From contig JAGAIP010000002.1 of the NCBI GenBank assembly GCA_017626495.1, positions 1-32,721 on the forward strand: 32,721 nt of DNA, in the 5' to 3' direction. The stretch is from Clostridia bacterium. GTDB taxonomy: Bacteria > Bacillota > Clostridia > Christensenellales > Borkfalkiaceae. Of this stretch, positions 8,233 through 14,767 are shown one piece after another; the stretch's first letter is position 1, and the number at the start of each line of letters is the position of its first letter. Both the position numbers and the translations under genes were made by a program. The notes under the pieces are model-generated. The model did not search any database, had not been told where the DNA came from, and saw only the letters and a list, made by a program, of their open reading frames with translations.

Positions 8233-8468
8233 AATACTTTGACCCTTATATAGAATAGCCCTTCTTTACTGTTGCAAGAAATGTAAGATACATTGTCTCC
8301 CTTATTAAAACAGTACTTCAATTTCTTTGCAAACGCTTCTTGGGTCAATTCTGTATCAAAAAGATATGTTGACTCAGTTATCTTTTCGGCAGATGTCTCA
8401 GCAACAAACCGATAAAACCTTTCATAGCTATTTCCATTTTTCACATCATATGTAACTATTCGTTTCAT
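8229..8468 (-). CDS. Cas2/VapD-like small ferredoxin-fold protein
   Basis: The 79-residue protein starts MKRIVTYDVKNGNSYE, with a first strand ending in an Asp. A helix follows, then a strand ITESTYLFDTELT, a second helix, and strands DNVSYISCN and GLFYIRVK. This beta-alpha-beta-beta-alpha-beta order, the YDV near the N-terminus and the KGDNV turn resemble the Cas2/VapD/SinR-like group, which includes CRISPR adaptor proteins and interferase toxins. There is no Cas1 or CRISPR array here, so a CRISPR role is unlikely. It overlaps hsdS by 4 nt and lies 13 nt after the DUF6680-like gene, so it is a true operon member. A nuclease, toxin or adaptor role is inference; Asp8 would be the residue to test. 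Confidence 0.6.
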   Translation of the reverse strand: MKRIVTYDVKNGNSYERFYRFVAETSAEKITESTYLFDTELTQEAFAKKLKYCFNKGDNVSYISCNSKEGLFYIRVKVL

Positions 8469-8481
8469 TATATTATTTACC

Positions 8482-9078
8482 TTACCTTTTTCCAGTTTTT
8501 TTGCCTTGATTCATCATTTCAGCAAAACGAGCAAGTTTTTCAAATCCGTCCGGATTCTCTAATGCTTTTAACGCAATTTGCATACCTAATTGTTCAGAAG
8601 ACGATTGTCCGGTGCTACTATCTTGAGCTGCAATAGCAGTTGCTTGGGAAAGTTGAGCTTTACGTAAAAGTTCTTCTTCTGTGATTTTTGTGGCTAAACC
8701 TTGTGGAAAATAAAAGTGTTTTATGTTTTCCCAATCTATACTTTTGTATCCAATATTTTTTGCTATTTTTTCTAATAGTTTTAAGTATTTGTCATTAGTC
8801 GTGCTTGCAAGCATAGGATTTGTTGCTCCAGCATCGGCTGCATTTAAAAAATCCGTCCAGGCTTTCCTTACCTCGGAATCTTTATGAAAAATGACTTCTA
8901 CTTTGTTTAATGCTTCAACATTTTCTTTATCAGCAATTAAATACCTATGAGACATTAGAATTTCAAAAATACAAATTTTCAATTTTCTCGTTTCGGATAC
9001 CCTTTGAACAATTAAAGTAATAATAGTCGCAACAAGCCCAGACCCCACAGCTGCGACAATAATGCTAACAATATCCAT
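8482..9078 (-). CDS. DUF6680-like protein with N-terminal membrane anchor
   Basis: The 198-residue protein begins with one strong membrane helix (about residues 3-24). A cytoplasmic basic helix follows (QRVSETRKLKICIFEILMSHRYL), then the pattern NVEALNKVEVIFHKDSEVRKAW that I associate with DUF6680. The last 60 residues are low in order (SSTGQSSSEQ). The start at 9078 has AAGGAG at 7 nt and lies 12 nt after the hsdM stop. No enzymatic motif is visible. A membrane-anchored protein embedded between hsdM and hsdS is unusual, since the other type I subunits are soluble. It may tether the complex to the membrane or act as a separate effector. Both are guesses. Confidence 0.6.
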   Translation of the reverse strand: MDIVSIIVAAVGSGLVATIITLIVQRVSETRKLKICIFEILMSHRYLIADKENVEALNKVEVIFHKDSEVRKAWTDFLNAADAGATNPMLASTTNDKYLKLLEKIAKNIGYKSIDWENIKHFYFPQGLATKITEEELLRKAQLSQATAIAAQDSSTGQSSSEQLGMQIALKALENPDGFEKLARFAEMMNQGKKTGKR

Positions 9079-9090
9079 TATATTTCTCCT

Positions 9091-10686
9091 TTAGTTTAAT
9101 CCTAATTCTTCAAGATATTTTGCCATCTGTGCTTCCACTTCGGCAATTCTCGTTTTCAAGTCTGCGATCTCTGCATTCACCTCATCAATATCTATGATTT
9201 CTTCTTCCTCGAAGGTATCAACGTAACGGGGAATATTCAGGTTGTATTCGTTCTCAACAATTTCATCAAGTGTTGCCACGTGGCTGTACTTTTCAACCTC
9301 GGCATTACCTCCGTTGCGGAAAGCCTGATAGGTTTCTACAATCTTTGTAATATTAGCAGGCTCAAGAACGTTCTTTGCCTTGTCCTTCTTAAACTCCTTG
9401 GACGCATCTACAAAGAGGATGTCCGTCGTGTTTCTTCCTTTACGGAATACAATAATACACGCAGGAATGGACGTTCCGTAGAAAAGGTTTTCGGGAAGAC
9501 CGATAACCGCATCAATCAGATTTTTTTCTATGACGGTCTGCCGGATGCGACCTTCGCTCGCACCGCGAAAGAGAACGCCGTGAGGAGCAACTGCCGCAAC
9601 CCGACCGTTGCCGCTCATACTTGCAATCATATGAAGAAGAAACGCCCAGTCACCCTTACTTGCAGGGGGAACACCCATGTCGAAACGGTGCCAACGGTCA
9701 AGGTTTGCTTCCATCTTAAATTCTTTCTTTTTGGCTTTTTTCTTGCCGGAATCCGTTTCATCATCGTCTACGGAGACCTCTCCGCCCGGGTTGAAACCTT
9801 CCGCCCACTTGTCTTTACTGAAAGGCATATTTGCGACGATACACTCAAATTTCATCAAATTCCCGTCGCTATCAAGATGCTGTGGATTGGCAAGTGTATC
9901 CCCCCACTTAATATTCGCATCTTTAACACCGTGAATAAACATATTCATACGCGCCATGGAGATAGCAGAACTGTTTACTTCCTGACCGTACATCTGCACC
10001 TTATCAAAGCCGCCTTTACGAGCCGCGCGAATTAAAAGGGACCCCGAACCGCACGTCGGATCGTAAACACGATCGTTTTCTGTCGGCGCGACAATTTGTG
10101 CCATTATTTCAGATACTTGTTGAGGCGTGAAGAAACTCCCTGCTTTTTTCCCGGCCATTGTAGCAAATTCACCGATCATGTATTCATACGCATCGCCAAT
10201 AACGTCAGCCGGAATCTGACCTTCCTTCGTCTCTATGTTGCGCGGTCTCAAATTTAGATTTGCAAAGTCGTTCAAAAGATTGCGGAGAATGGGGTTTTTC
10301 TGCTCCTTCTTGCCGAGATTGCTTTCGCTGTTGAAATCAATGCCTCTGAAAATACCGTTCAGGATTGCATTGGAACTTTCGATTCCCGTTAAGGCTTCAC
10401 TGATTTTGTTTCCGAGATCAGTAGCATATTGGTTTTCCAAAAGGTAATCAAAGGTATACTCGTATTTGAGTGTAAAAGGAAGGTTTTCAATCTGTCTTTC
10501 GAGACGAATACCTTCGTATTTTTCTTTAAGATCATCAACGCTTTGTGCATAAGTATCGCTGAGATATTTAACAAAAAACATCGAAAGGACGTAATCCTTA
10601 TAATTTGCGGCATCAATGTTATCCCTGAAAGTATTTGCTCCCGCCCAAAGAGCTTTTTTGATATCTTCAAATGTAGTCTTAGCCAT
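9091..10686 (-). CDS. hsdM: type I restriction enzyme, M subunit
   Basis: HsdM is the N6-adenine DNA methyltransferase of the complex and protects host DNA. The 531-residue protein has the N-terminal helical domain (about 1-150), the SFFTPQQVSEIM block near 184, AdoMet motif I DPTCGSGS (209-216) and the catalytic NMPF (286-289, a variant of NPPF). It ends in a coiled segment (about 490-525) that contacts HsdS. I chose ATG at 10686 over an in-frame start five codons upstream, because GGAGG lies 8 nt before it. The start overlaps the half-S gene by 8 nt. Met in place of the first Pro of the motif (NMPF) is common in this subfamily, so activity is expected. Confidence 0.95.
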   Translation of the reverse strand: MAKTTFEDIKKALWAGANTFRDNIDAANYKDYVLSMFFVKYLSDTYAQSVDDLKEKYEGIRLERQIENLPFTLKYEYTFDYLLENQYATDLGNKISEALTGIESSNAILNGIFRGIDFNSESNLGKKEQKNPILRNLLNDFANLNLRPRNIETKEGQIPADVIGDAYEYMIGEFATMAGKKAGSFFTPQQVSEIMAQIVAPTENDRVYDPTCGSGSLLIRAARKGGFDKVQMYGQEVNSSAISMARMNMFIHGVKDANIKWGDTLANPQHLDSDGNLMKFECIVANMPFSKDKWAEGFNPGGEVSVDDDETDSGKKKAKKKEFKMEANLDRWHRFDMGVPPASKGDWAFLLHMIASMSGNGRVAAVAPHGVLFRGASEGRIRQTVIEKNLIDAVIGLPENLFYGTSIPACIIVFRKGRNTTDILFVDASKEFKKDKAKNVLEPANITKIVETYQAFRNGGNAEVEKYSHVATLDEIVENEYNLNIPRYVDTFEEEEIIDIDEVNAEIADLKTRIAEVEAQMAKYLEELGLN

Positions 10687-11257
10687 TTTTTCTTCCTCCA
10701 AAGGTTTCTACGTATTTCTTAATTTGATAGTTTCGTTTGATGCTTTCAAGTTCTGCGAGTCGAATTCTCATCTTTTCAAGTTCAATTCCACCATACCAAA
10801 GGTCACCGACAAGAACTTGCTTTTCATAAGGGATCAACGGTATTGTAAAATCATCAAGATGTGGGCGACTGACAGATTTCATTACAGCGCCGACTGAACT
10901 CGATTCCGATAATGTTTGTATTTTCTCGTTGAGCAACATCGCAATGTATTTTGAATACATTTCTTGCTTTGGAGAGATAACGATCAGATTGTTGCCTGCG
11001 TATATATTATCAGGCATATCATCAATATAATTTACAAATGTAGGAGTAATACGCTTGACCACGATATCACCAGTCTTTATCAAAAACTCTTTTTCCGGAA
11101 CATAATATGTTTCCATTGTATCGTATATAATGGTATTGTTCCTTAAAAAATTTGCGCAAGCCAACCATCTTGTTGGCGTTTCTTGGCTTTTGGTTCGCCC
11201 AGGCGAAATTGCACAAAACTTGATTTCTGCTACATCTGCTAATCTTATTTGTTTCAC
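10679..11257 (-). CDS. half-size type I S subunit (single target domain)
   Basis: The 192-residue protein looks like one half of HsdS. It has a target recognition domain (about 1-150, with LIKTGDIVVKRITPTFVNYI and SSSVGAVMKSVSRPHLDDFT) followed by one spacer helix (LEKMRIRLAELESIKRNYQI). The start is GTG at 11257, with AAGGAG 6 nt upstream. It ends 8 nt inside hsdM, so it is made together with the methylase. Half-S proteins can dimerise to form a symmetric specificity subunit, as shown for engineered and some natural type I systems. Because a complete hsdS lies further down the same operon, the methylase may have two specificities here, or this may be a specialised N6-methylase partner. It is not a decayed copy: the frame is clean at both ends. 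Confidence 0.82.
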   Translation of the reverse strand: MKQIRLADVAEIKFCAISPGRTKSQETPTRWLACANFLRNNTIIYDTMETYYVPEKEFLIKTGDIVVKRITPTFVNYIDDMPDNIYAGNNLIVISPKQEMYSKYIAMLLNEKIQTLSESSSVGAVMKSVSRPHLDDFTIPLIPYEKQVLVGDLWYGGIELEKMRIRLAELESIKRNYQIKKYVETFGGRKNG

Positions 11258-11313
11258 TTTATTCTCCTTATCGGAAATTAAGCGCGGTAAGATAGAATCC
11301 CGCGCTTCCTTAG

Positions 11314-11601
11314 TTAATATCTGGGAAGATTCTCAAGATTGTCTGCCTTGATATTATTCTTGTCAGTTCTCAGATAACTGTTATCGACCACGTGAATTTC
11401 TTCGCCGTCGCACCATCTGCCGTATCGGTAATACTTCGTGTGAGCACAACCGGGGTTATCGTTTATGAATTTTATCATATCCGCCTTGGTGCATCCGTTG
11501 TAAGCATTTTCTGATAACGCGTTTGTCCACTTCATTTCAGATATGTACAATTCGTTCCCATACGAATCCTTAGTATAGTGAACCTTATCAACGTAAACCA
11601 T
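11314..11601 (-). CDS. DUF3892-like protein
   Basis: The 95-residue protein shows a central EMKWTNALSENAYNGCTKAD segment and ends in the signature SYLRTDKNNIKADNLENLPRY, as in DUF3892, whose function is unknown. A longer reading starts 16 codons upstream. The ATG at 11601 is chosen because AGGAG lies 6 nt before it. It is the first gene of the nine-gene restriction operon, 56 nt ahead of the half-S gene. The 147-nt leader upstream carries the antisense RNA described below. The family is scattered through defence islands and mobile elements; nothing in the sequence suggests an enzyme. Confidence 0.65.
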   Translation of the reverse strand: MVYVDKVHYTKDSYGNELYISEMKWTNALSENAYNGCTKADMIKFINDNPGCAHTKYYRYGRWCDGEEIHVVDNSYLRTDKNNIKADNLENLPRY

Positions 11602-11704
11602 TATATTCTCCTTTATTTTTACTCGCAAATATGATGCCTTTCTTGACAAAGTCTACAAAGTGTGCTATACTTAATTTACCACAATCAAGTATGGCGAAAG
11701 CCAT
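11588..11704 (-). other. possible 38-codon leader ORF overlapping the DUF3892 start
   Basis: ATG at 11704 opens 38 codons (MAFAILDCGKLSIAHFVDFV...) ending in TGA at 11588, 14 nt inside the DUF3892 gene and in a different frame. The ATG lies in a GAAA-loop hairpin that is complementary to the antisense RNA. There is no clear ribosome site. It may be a regulatory leader peptide or chance. Confidence 0.3.
11643..11671 (+). promoter_or_regulatory. promoter of the antisense RNA
   Basis: TTGACA (11643-11648), 17 nt, TATACT (11666-11671) on the plus strand. It sits inside the leader of the restriction operon and faces the operon promoter. Start expected near 11678. Confidence 0.72.
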
Positions 11705-11740
11705 CAGCGCGTCGGTTTCTATCGAATCGGCGCGTTTTTC
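11678..11740 (+). ncRNA. candidate antisense RNA to the restriction operon leader
   Basis: A near-consensus promoter at 11643-11671 is followed by a stretch that can fold into a 5-bp hairpin with a GAAA tetraloop (11691-11704). A 10-bp GC-rich stem then pairs 11708-11717 with 11725-11734, followed by five T (11735-11739). Promoter and terminator together define a transcript of about 62 nt. It is complementary along its whole length to the leader of the mRNA that starts near 11748 on the other strand. This is the layout of countertranscript RNAs that control plasmid replication or resistance leaders. A 19-codon plus-strand frame (ATG at 11691) lies in the same region without a ribosome site, so an RNA is more likely than a peptide. 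Confidence 0.65.
11708..11739 (+). terminator. intrinsic terminator of the antisense RNA
   Basis: CGCGTCGGTT (11708-11717) pairs with AATCGGCGCG (11725-11734) including two G-U pairs. The loop is 7 nt and TTTTT follows. Strong for a plus-strand transcript. Confidence 0.7.
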
Positions 11741-11746
11741 ATTGCT

Positions 11747-11830
11747 GTAACTCAATTATACACTATTTTCCACCCATTGTCAATACTTTTCCATAAAAAA
11801 GTTTAAGATAATTTGCCGTAATTGAGTTAC
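11747..11830. repeat. 12-bp inverted repeat flanking the operon promoter
   Basis: GTAACTCAATTA (11747-11758) and TAATTGAGTTAC (11819-11830) are exact inverse copies; with one mismatch they extend to 15 bp. One copy covers the -10 box and start site of the operon promoter, and the other lies about 36 bp upstream of its -35. It could be a two-site operator with looping, or an element end. Confidence 0.5.
11755..11783 (-). promoter_or_regulatory. promoter of the restriction-modification operon
   Basis: On the minus strand TTGACA (11778-11783), 17 nt, TATAAT (11755-11760): a perfect consensus promoter. Transcription would start near 11748, giving a leader of about 147 nt before the DUF3892 gene. 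The -10 box overlaps one arm of a 12-bp inverted repeat. Confidence 0.8.
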
Positions 11831-11895
11831 TGCATAATTTATTAGATTTGAGCGATGTTCTTGATTAGCATTATCACTCTTTACCAGAAAATAAT

Positions 11896-11928
11896 AAAAA
11901 GAGCTCAGATTTTTCTGAACTCTCTTTA
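11896..11928 (-). terminator. terminator of the ECF transporter gene
   Basis: Read on the minus strand, AAAGAGAGTTCAGA, a 4-nt A loop, and TCTGAGCTCTTTTT form a stem of about 14 bp with two G-U pairs and a T run. It lies about 85 nt after the ECF stop and probably insulates the housekeeping side from the accessory side. Confidence 0.7.
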
Positions 11929-12012
11929 CAGACTCCCTTGCAGGTGTTCTCATTAAATTATTTTTTATTTTCAAGTATAATCCCTAACAGGAACACCCAT
12001 TCGGGTCTTTTC

Positions 12013-12579
12013 TTATTTATGCAGTAACGTGAAAATCGAAACGGGGAGAAGATTGTTCTTTTGCAAAGCTTTTTTGAGCCCCAAAACGTAAACGACAACG
12101 ACGGATACGACGATTCCGATTCCTTCCTGCATGAGGTTTCCGGGCGTTTTTGTGGAAAGAATGGTAACGGCATTTGCCATCTCCCATCCTGCCATCGACA
12201 TACGATAGGTGAAATAGCCGACTACGACGATCACCATACCTGCGAGAGCGGCAAGAATCGCTTTCAGGATCGTGTCTTTTTTCGGGAAAACGTACTGCAT
12301 GATCACCGAGATGACCACCGCCTGTAACCCGTGAATAAACATAGAAGGCACAGCCATATATGCGCTTCCTGCAAGCAAGTCGTAAATCAGCATACTGACG
12401 CCGCCTGCCAGGAAAGACGCGAGCGGATCGAGAAGAAACGCGGAAATGATAATGACGCTGTCGCACCAGTAGATATTGCCGACAGGGGTCGGAACACGGG
12501 GAATGAATCCGGACGCAATGACCAACGCCATCATGAGCGCCGTTGTCGTGATCCACTTTGTTACGTTGAAATTTCTCAT
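12013..12579 (-). CDS. ECF transporter S component, probably for vitamin B6
   Basis: S components bind a vitamin and work with the shared EcfT-EcfA energising module, which is not in this window. The 188-residue protein has about six membrane helices. It includes the short basic N-terminus (MRNFNVTKWITTTALM), the conserved proline-glycine stretch RVPTPVGNIYWCDSVIII, and LLDPLASFLAGGVSMLIYDLLAG typical of the family. It is divergent from, and 103 bp away from, a MocR/PdxR-type regulator. Related regulators control pyridoxine or pyridoxal uptake genes such as pdxU/pdxU2, so vitamin B6 is the best guess for the substrate; riboflavin or thiamine precursors remain possible. An ATG at 12579 with AAAGGAG 10 nt upstream supports the start. 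Confidence 0.82.
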   Translation of the reverse strand: MRNFNVTKWITTTALMMALVIASGFIPRVPTPVGNIYWCDSVIIISAFLLDPLASFLAGGVSMLIYDLLAGSAYMAVPSMFIHGLQAVVISVIMQYVFPKKDTILKAILAALAGMVIVVVGYFTYRMSMAGWEMANAVTILSTKTPGNLMQEGIGIVVSVVVVYVLGLKKALQKNNLLPVSIFTLLHK

Positions 12580-12682
12580 GAGAAAGATTCTCCTTTTTCT
12601 TGATTTTTTATGTTTATTTTATTATAATGATTTTTGATAATATTAAAATATCCAAAATAATAATATTTAATCAGGTCAGTTT

Positions 12683-14053
12683 ATGCTTACATATAAGCTC
12701 GAAAAGAAAAACGGCGTCGCCCTGTACGATTTATTGTATCGAAATATCAGGGACGATATTTTGACGGGCAAGCTCGCCGCAGGAGAAAAGCTTCCCTCAA
12801 AACGACTGTTAGCGGAGAATCTGGGCGTCAGCGTCATCACCGTTGAAAACGCGTATGCTCAACTCGTTTCGGAAGGATACATTTACCCGAAAGAGCGGAG
12901 CGGTTTTTTCGTCGAAAAGGTACAGCAATACAAACCCAAGGCGCATACGGACGAGCAGACGGAAATCGAGGAGAGCTACGCGGTCGATTTTACCTCGAAC
13001 AAGCTCTATTCCGACGGTTTCCCCTTTTCCGTTTGGGCAAAACTGATGAGAGAGACGCTCCTGAACGATTGCGACAAACTCATCGATTCCGAACCGCACG
13101 CAGGGGCTTACGACTTACGCGTTGCGATCGTAGATTACCTCTACCGTTCCAGAGGAATCGAAACCTCTCCCGATCGGATCATCGTCGGCGCAGGTACGGA
13201 ATACATGGTCACGCTCTTGGTACAGCTTTTGGGACACGAATACGTATACGGTATGGAAGATCCCGGATATTCCAAAACCGCATCCATTTACAGAGCCAAC
13301 GAGGTAACGTGCCTCCCCCTTCCGCTTGACGAATACGGTATTTCCATGCCCGAATTGAGAGAGAGCGAAACGGATATTCTTCACATCTCTCCCAACCATC
13401 ATTATCCGACGGGGATCATCACTCCGATTCAGAGGCGGCAGGAGCTTCTCGCCTGGGCGAACGAATCGGAAAGGCGGTATATCATCGAGGACGACTACGA
13501 CAGCGAATTCCGTTTTTCGGGGCGTCCGATTCCCACGCTGCAATCCATCGACACGACGGGAAAAGTGATTTATATCAATACCTTTTCCAAGAGCCTCTCC
13601 CCTTCCATTCGTATCAGCTATATGATTTTGCCCGAGGGGTTGATGGCATCGTACCGTAAAAAATTAGGATTTTACGCGAGCGCGGTTCCCGGTTTCGAGC
13701 AGCATACGCTTGCAAAATTCATCGAGCGGGGATATTTCGAGCGGCATTTAGCCAGAATGAAGAACATCTATAAAAAAAGGAGAAATGAAATCATCGAAAA
13801 AATCGCCACTCTCCGTCATGCCGACCGCTATACGCTTATCCCCACGGAATCAGGACTTCATTTCCTGTTGAAAGTCGAGACGAATCTCTCCGACGAGATT
13901 CTGACGAAACGCGCTCTCGAAAAGAAGATACGGATTTCTTTCATCTCCGAATACTCCGTTCTGGACGAAAAAAAATACGAACACCTTCTTTTACTCAATT
14001 ATTCAAAAGAAAAGTACGACGATCTTTCTTTTTTGGACGATATGATCGAATAG
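12683..14053 (+). CDS. MocR/PdxR-type transcription regulator
   Basis: The 456-residue protein fuses a GntR winged helix (about 12-78, with GEKLPSKRLLAENLGVSVIT) to a fold type I aminotransferase domain (about 100-450). The PLP lysine is Lys303 in NTFSKSLSPSIR. IIEDDYDSEFRF near 267-278 carries the Asp that contacts the pyridine nitrogen, and SPNHHYPTG near 236 is also conserved. In this family PLP is a sensor and no transamination is required. The divergent ECF S gene suggests it controls vitamin B6 uptake in response to PLP. It is one of few plus-strand genes here. The ribosome site (CAGG) is weak, which fits a low-level regulator. A bidirectional terminator follows directly. Confidence 0.88.
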   Translation: MLTYKLEKKNGVALYDLLYRNIRDDILTGKLAAGEKLPSKRLLAENLGVSVITVENAYAQLVSEGYIYPKERSGFFVEKVQQYKPKAHTDEQTEIEESYAVDFTSNKLYSDGFPFSVWAKLMRETLLNDCDKLIDSEPHAGAYDLRVAIVDYLYRSRGIETSPDRIIVGAGTEYMVTLLVQLLGHEYVYGMEDPGYSKTASIYRANEVTCLPLPLDEYGISMPELRESETDILHISPNHHYPTGIITPIQRRQELLAWANESERRYIIEDDYDSEFRFSGRPIPTLQSIDTTGKVIYINTFSKSLSPSIRISYMILPEGLMASYRKKLGFYASAVPGFEQHTLAKFIERGYFERHLARMKNIYKKRRNEIIEKIATLRHADRYTLIPTESGLHFLLKVETNLSDEILTKRALEKKIRISFISEYSVLDEKKYEHLLLLNYSKEKYDDLSFLDDMIE

Positions 14054-14085
14054 AAAAAGGACATACGCAAGGTATGTCCTTTTTT
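14054..14085. terminator. bidirectional terminator between mocR-like gene and rpmF
   Basis: AAAAAGGACATAC (14054-14066), 5-nt loop, GTATGTCCTTTTT (14072-14084): a perfect 13-bp stem with T runs on both strands. It begins at the stop of the regulator and ends 15 nt from the rpmF stop. Confidence 0.9.
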
Positions 14086-14099
14086 GATTTTAATTTGGA

Positions 14100-14285
14100 T
14101 TAGTCTTCGCTCTTTGCGACAACTTCCTTACCATCATAGTATCCGCAATTTTTGCATACTACGTGGGGCAACTTCTTCTCGTGGCAATGAGGGCACTCAA
14201 CGAGTTCGGGAGCCGTAAGCTTAGAGTTTGCATGATAACGAGAATTCGTTCTGCTCTTAGATTTCTTTGTCTTGGGAACTGCCAT
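14100..14285 (-). CDS. rpmF: 50S ribosomal protein L32
   Basis: The 61-residue protein starts MAVPKTKKSKSRTNSRY, the normal L32 N-terminus, and carries the zinc-binding CPHC...CKNC (four Cys, about residues 31-47), so it is the C+ form. It is the downstream gene of the yceD-rpmF pair (33 nt apart), an arrangement conserved across bacteria. The ATG is preceded by AGAGGTGTAG at usable spacing. Confidence 0.97.
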   Translation of the reverse strand: MAVPKTKKSKSRTNSRYHANSKLTAPELVECPHCHEKKLPHVVCKNCGYYDGKEVVAKSED

Positions 14286-14318
14286 ATTTCTACACCTCTT
14301 TTTTGTATTCTTCTTTTC

Positions 14319-14723
14319 TCAGGAATGATACGCTATCATTTCGCATCCATCTTCGCAAAGCAAAGATGCAGGCATACTCAATAAAACAGCATCTTTGACT
14401 ACTTCCGTCAAATCTGCAAGTCCTCCGCGTTGAAGATAATCTTCTTCGTTGTCCTCAACTACGAAGTACTCGTGGAAAGTATACTTCACCGTCGTCTGCG
14501 TTTCATTCAGACACCGCGAACATAGACCTTTGAGCCTGTACGCGATCTCCCCTTCGACTTCCAAAGAATCGTCTTCCAAAATGTGGAATTTACCCTTTAC
14601 GTCAACCGCACCGTTAAACTCAACATAGGGAATTTCGATCATGTCCGCCGTCGGTTCAAAGACGAATGAAAAATCGTCGCAGAACTTTCCTTGTTTTAGA
14701 CATTTTCTTACATCGATAACCAT
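14319..14723 (-). CDS. YceD/DUF177 family protein, shortened C-terminus
   Basis: YceD proteins act in 23S rRNA or ribosome maturation and are encoded before L32. The 134-residue protein shows ADMIEIPYVEFNGAVDVKGKF, the central CSRC motif (GLCSRCLNE) and DLTEVVKDAVLLSMPAS. It then stops soon after CEDGC (final residues EMIAYHS). Relatives usually continue to a second pair of cysteines (CPxCG...), so the zinc site looks incomplete. An upstream ATG at 14783 would place the promoter inside the gene, so ATG at 14723 is chosen. That ATG lies only about 9 nt from the expected transcription start and has no ribosome site. Identity is firm from the rpmF linkage. Confidence 0.85.
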   Translation of the reverse strand: MVIDVRKCLKQGKFCDDFSFVFEPTADMIEIPYVEFNGAVDVKGKFHILEDDSLEVEGEIAYRLKGLCSRCLNETQTTVKYTFHEYFVVEDNEEDYLQRGGLADLTEVVKDAVLLSMPASLLCEDGCEMIAYHS

Positions 14724-14738
14724 GTCAAACCGCAATGT

Positions 14739-14767
14739 ATTATAAACTATTCCGTCTTTCTTGTCAA
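14739..14767 (-). promoter_or_regulatory. promoter of the yceD-rpmF operon
   Basis: On the minus strand TTGACA (14762-14767), 17 nt, TATAAT (14739-14744): perfect consensus. Expected start near 14732. No terminator separates it from ackA upstream, so read-through from pta-ackA is also possible. Confidence 0.85.

Larger units (their letters stand above)
11602..12012. other. 411-bp intergenic junction between accessory and housekeeping DNA
   Basis: The region holds the face-to-face promoters, the antisense RNA, the inverted repeat and the ECF terminator. The composition changes from AT-rich to more balanced across it. I see no tRNA, integrase site or clear flanking direct repeat marking an exact junction. 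Confidence 0.55.

Noticed and set aside
8229-8468. CRISPR adaptation module
   Set aside because: The Cas2-like protein has no Cas1, no other cas gene and no repeat-spacer array in the window.
10389-10670. 93-codon minus-strand frame inside hsdM
   Set aside because: It lies in another frame of a well-supported methylase gene and matches no family.
11691-11750. 19-codon plus-strand peptide within the antisense RNA
   Set aside because: No ribosome site, and the frame crosses both hairpins including the terminator; an RNA function explains the structure better.
12017-12556. 179-codon frame overlapping the ECF gene
   Set aside because: Arg/His-rich translation with no membrane helices; the overlapping frame has the expected six helices.
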